Source of the DNA: an uncultured Desulfobacterium sp.
GTDB lineage: Bacteria; Desulfobacterota; Desulfobacteria; Desulfobacterales; Desulfobacteraceae
Assembly (NCBI GenBank): GCA_937124525.1
Contig: CAKZLA010000531.1
Coordinates: 1 to 6,726, forward strand
Reading direction: 5' to 3'
Length of the DNA: 6,726 bases
The number at the start of each line of letters is the position of its first letter. Positions within the stretch are counted from its first letter, which is position 1. The translations under genes were made by a program, and so were the position numbers. The notes under the pieces were generated by a model, which was given only the letters and a program-made list of their open reading frames with translations, searched no databases and was not told where the DNA came from. Shown here piece by piece: positions 6,163 to 6,726 of this stretch.

Positions 6163-6726
6163 ATGGAAGATGAAAAAACAATTCACATCATTGGGTGCGG
6201 CGTCCTGGCCCCGGATATAAAGTATATTGCCCAGAAAGAGGGCCTCAATGTAAAAATGAATTTTCTCCCTGGTGGATTGCACAATACGCCGGATGAGCTC
6301 CGCCGACGACTCCAGGAAGCCATTGATCAATCAGCCACAGATCCCCTGTGCAGCCGCATTGTGGTGGGGTATGGGGTATGCGGTAAGGGCTCCATAGGCA
6401 TCCGTGCCCCCCGGGTGCCCCTTGTTTTTGCCCGGGTGCACGATTGTATTGCCCTTTTCATGGGCAGTGATCGGGCTTATAAACGTGAATTTGAGATTAA
6501 GGAAGGACTAGTCAGATTTAAAAAGGATGAGCCTCCAAATATTGATTTATTTGCTGAAACTACTGTTACTAGCTACCGGGTAGGTTTAGAGGTTCACGGC
6601 CCTATCTCAAACCCTGTGATAAGTTTTGTTATTGACCCAAGCACCAGAAGCGATGGAACTGTTATTGATAAGTTTGATATACTGGTACTTTTGACTAGTG
6701 GTCGCCTTCCTGAAAGAGATAAAGCC
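6163..6726 (+). CDS. DUF1638 protein fused in frame to a TamB (DUF490) C-terminal domain; 3' end outside the window
   Basis: The frame is open from ATG to the window edge (188 codons). Residues ~7-108 match DUF1638: GCG with C12, a 'FLPGGLHNTPDEL' segment (34-46), GYGVCGKG with C73 (69-76), and HDCIALFMGS with H93/C95 (93-102). These conserved Cys/His residues suggest a metal or cofactor site; the family is of unknown function and is, as far as I recall, often found near corrinoid methyltransferase genes. The PGTYY-like segment expected shortly after HDC is absent. From about residue 109 the protein reads as the end of TamB: FEIKEGLVRF (110-119), GLEVHGPISNPVISF (141-155), then FDILVLLTSGR (171-181). 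TamB is an envelope protein whose C-terminal domain faces the outer-membrane assembly machinery, so the join makes little functional sense. GC content is ~55% before and ~39% after the join (hand count). A functional fusion, a deletion scar or an assembly chimera are all possible. Confidence 0.85.
   Translation, partial: MEDEKTIHIIGCGVLAPDIKYIAQKEGLNVKMNFLPGGLHNTPDELRRRLQEAIDQSATDPLCSRIVVGYGVCGKGSIGIRAPRVPLVFARVHDCIALFMGSDRAYKREFEIKEGLVRFKKDEPPNIDLFAETTVTSYRVGLEVHGPISNPVISFVIDPSTRSDGTVIDKFDILVLLTSGRLPERDKA
6490..6726 (+). pseudogene. TamB/DUF490 C-terminal fragment lacking its own start
   Basis: The second half of the fused frame carries the typical order of the TamB C-terminal domain. First comes an 'F-EI-G-(I/V)-F' strand, then PPNIDLFAETTV (124-135), a 'V-GP-(S/D)-P-ISF' strand, a D-P turn, and the DIL-LL-(F/T)GR helix. 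A 10-12 residue insertion (STRSDGTVIDKF, 160-171) separates the D-P turn from DIL. No ribosome binding site or start codon of its own is visible near the join, so the fragment can only be translated as part of the upstream gene. The several thousand bases that normally encode the TamB beta-helix are missing. Confidence 0.65.

Noticed and set aside
5935..6330. 131-codon minus-strand open frame
   Set aside because: It lies antisense to the ribosome-binding-site-equipped DUF1638 gene and its leader, and its translation shows no recognisable domain.
1..6726. CRISPR array, tRNA or rRNA
   Set aside because: No regularly spaced near-identical repeats beyond the two IS-end copies and the two-copy intergenic repeat, and no tRNA-like cloverleaf or rRNA sequence was recognised by eye.

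Overview
The window looks like an accessory, rearranged stretch of a Desulfobacterota genome (Desulfobacter-like). This is inferred from the soluble multi-PAS kinase with the long dimerisation-domain insert after its 'HEINNPNN' H box, its pairing with a sigma-54 activator, and a DUF1638 gene. No species assignment is possible from the sequence alone.

Layout, left to right. Positions 1 to about 73 look like the end of an IS21-type insertion sequence: two 19-bp direct repeats spaced 22 bp apart. It abuts a minus-strand fragment of a methyl-accepting chemotaxis protein sensor domain, which is itself cut off upstream by a stop and a frame change. Positions 332-804 hold no convincing gene, only a 62-codon orphan open frame and an 80-bp palindromic element (714-793). 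From 805 to 5498 there are three intact minus-strand genes, transcribed from right to left: an ABC transporter permease (4716-5498), a four-PAS soluble histidine kinase (2277-4643) and an NtrC/AtoC-class sigma-54 response regulator (805-2229). The gaps are 72 and 47 bp, so one transcript is plausible. The permease begins with GTG, overlapping by 4 nt the stop of an upstream frame that appears to be the broken tail of another gene, perhaps the partner permease. Immediately beyond that tail is a large GC-rich palindrome, followed by further repeats and hairpins (5581-5786).

Positions 5787-6162 are a non-coding, AT-rich upstream region with a good sigma-70-type promoter (TTGACG-17-TATACA) and a perfect 6+6 inverted repeat. 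These precede a plus-strand gene (6163 to the window end) with a clear ribosome binding site. Its first ~108 residues are a DUF1638 protein. In the same frame it then becomes a TamB (DUF490) C-terminal domain, with GC content falling from about 55% to about 39% (hand count). This in-frame DUF1638::TamB junction is the most striking feature: a gene fusion, a deletion or rearrangement scar, or an assembly chimera.

How the genes may work together: the kinase would sense a cytoplasmic signal and phosphorylate D60 of the regulator, which would activate sigma-54 promoters. No sigma-54 site was found by eye in the window, so the target is probably elsewhere. The adjacent transporter is a possible target or co-functional partner, but it is missing its other components here. 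No complete novel defence or mobile system was found. The unusual material consists of junctions and palindromic elements.
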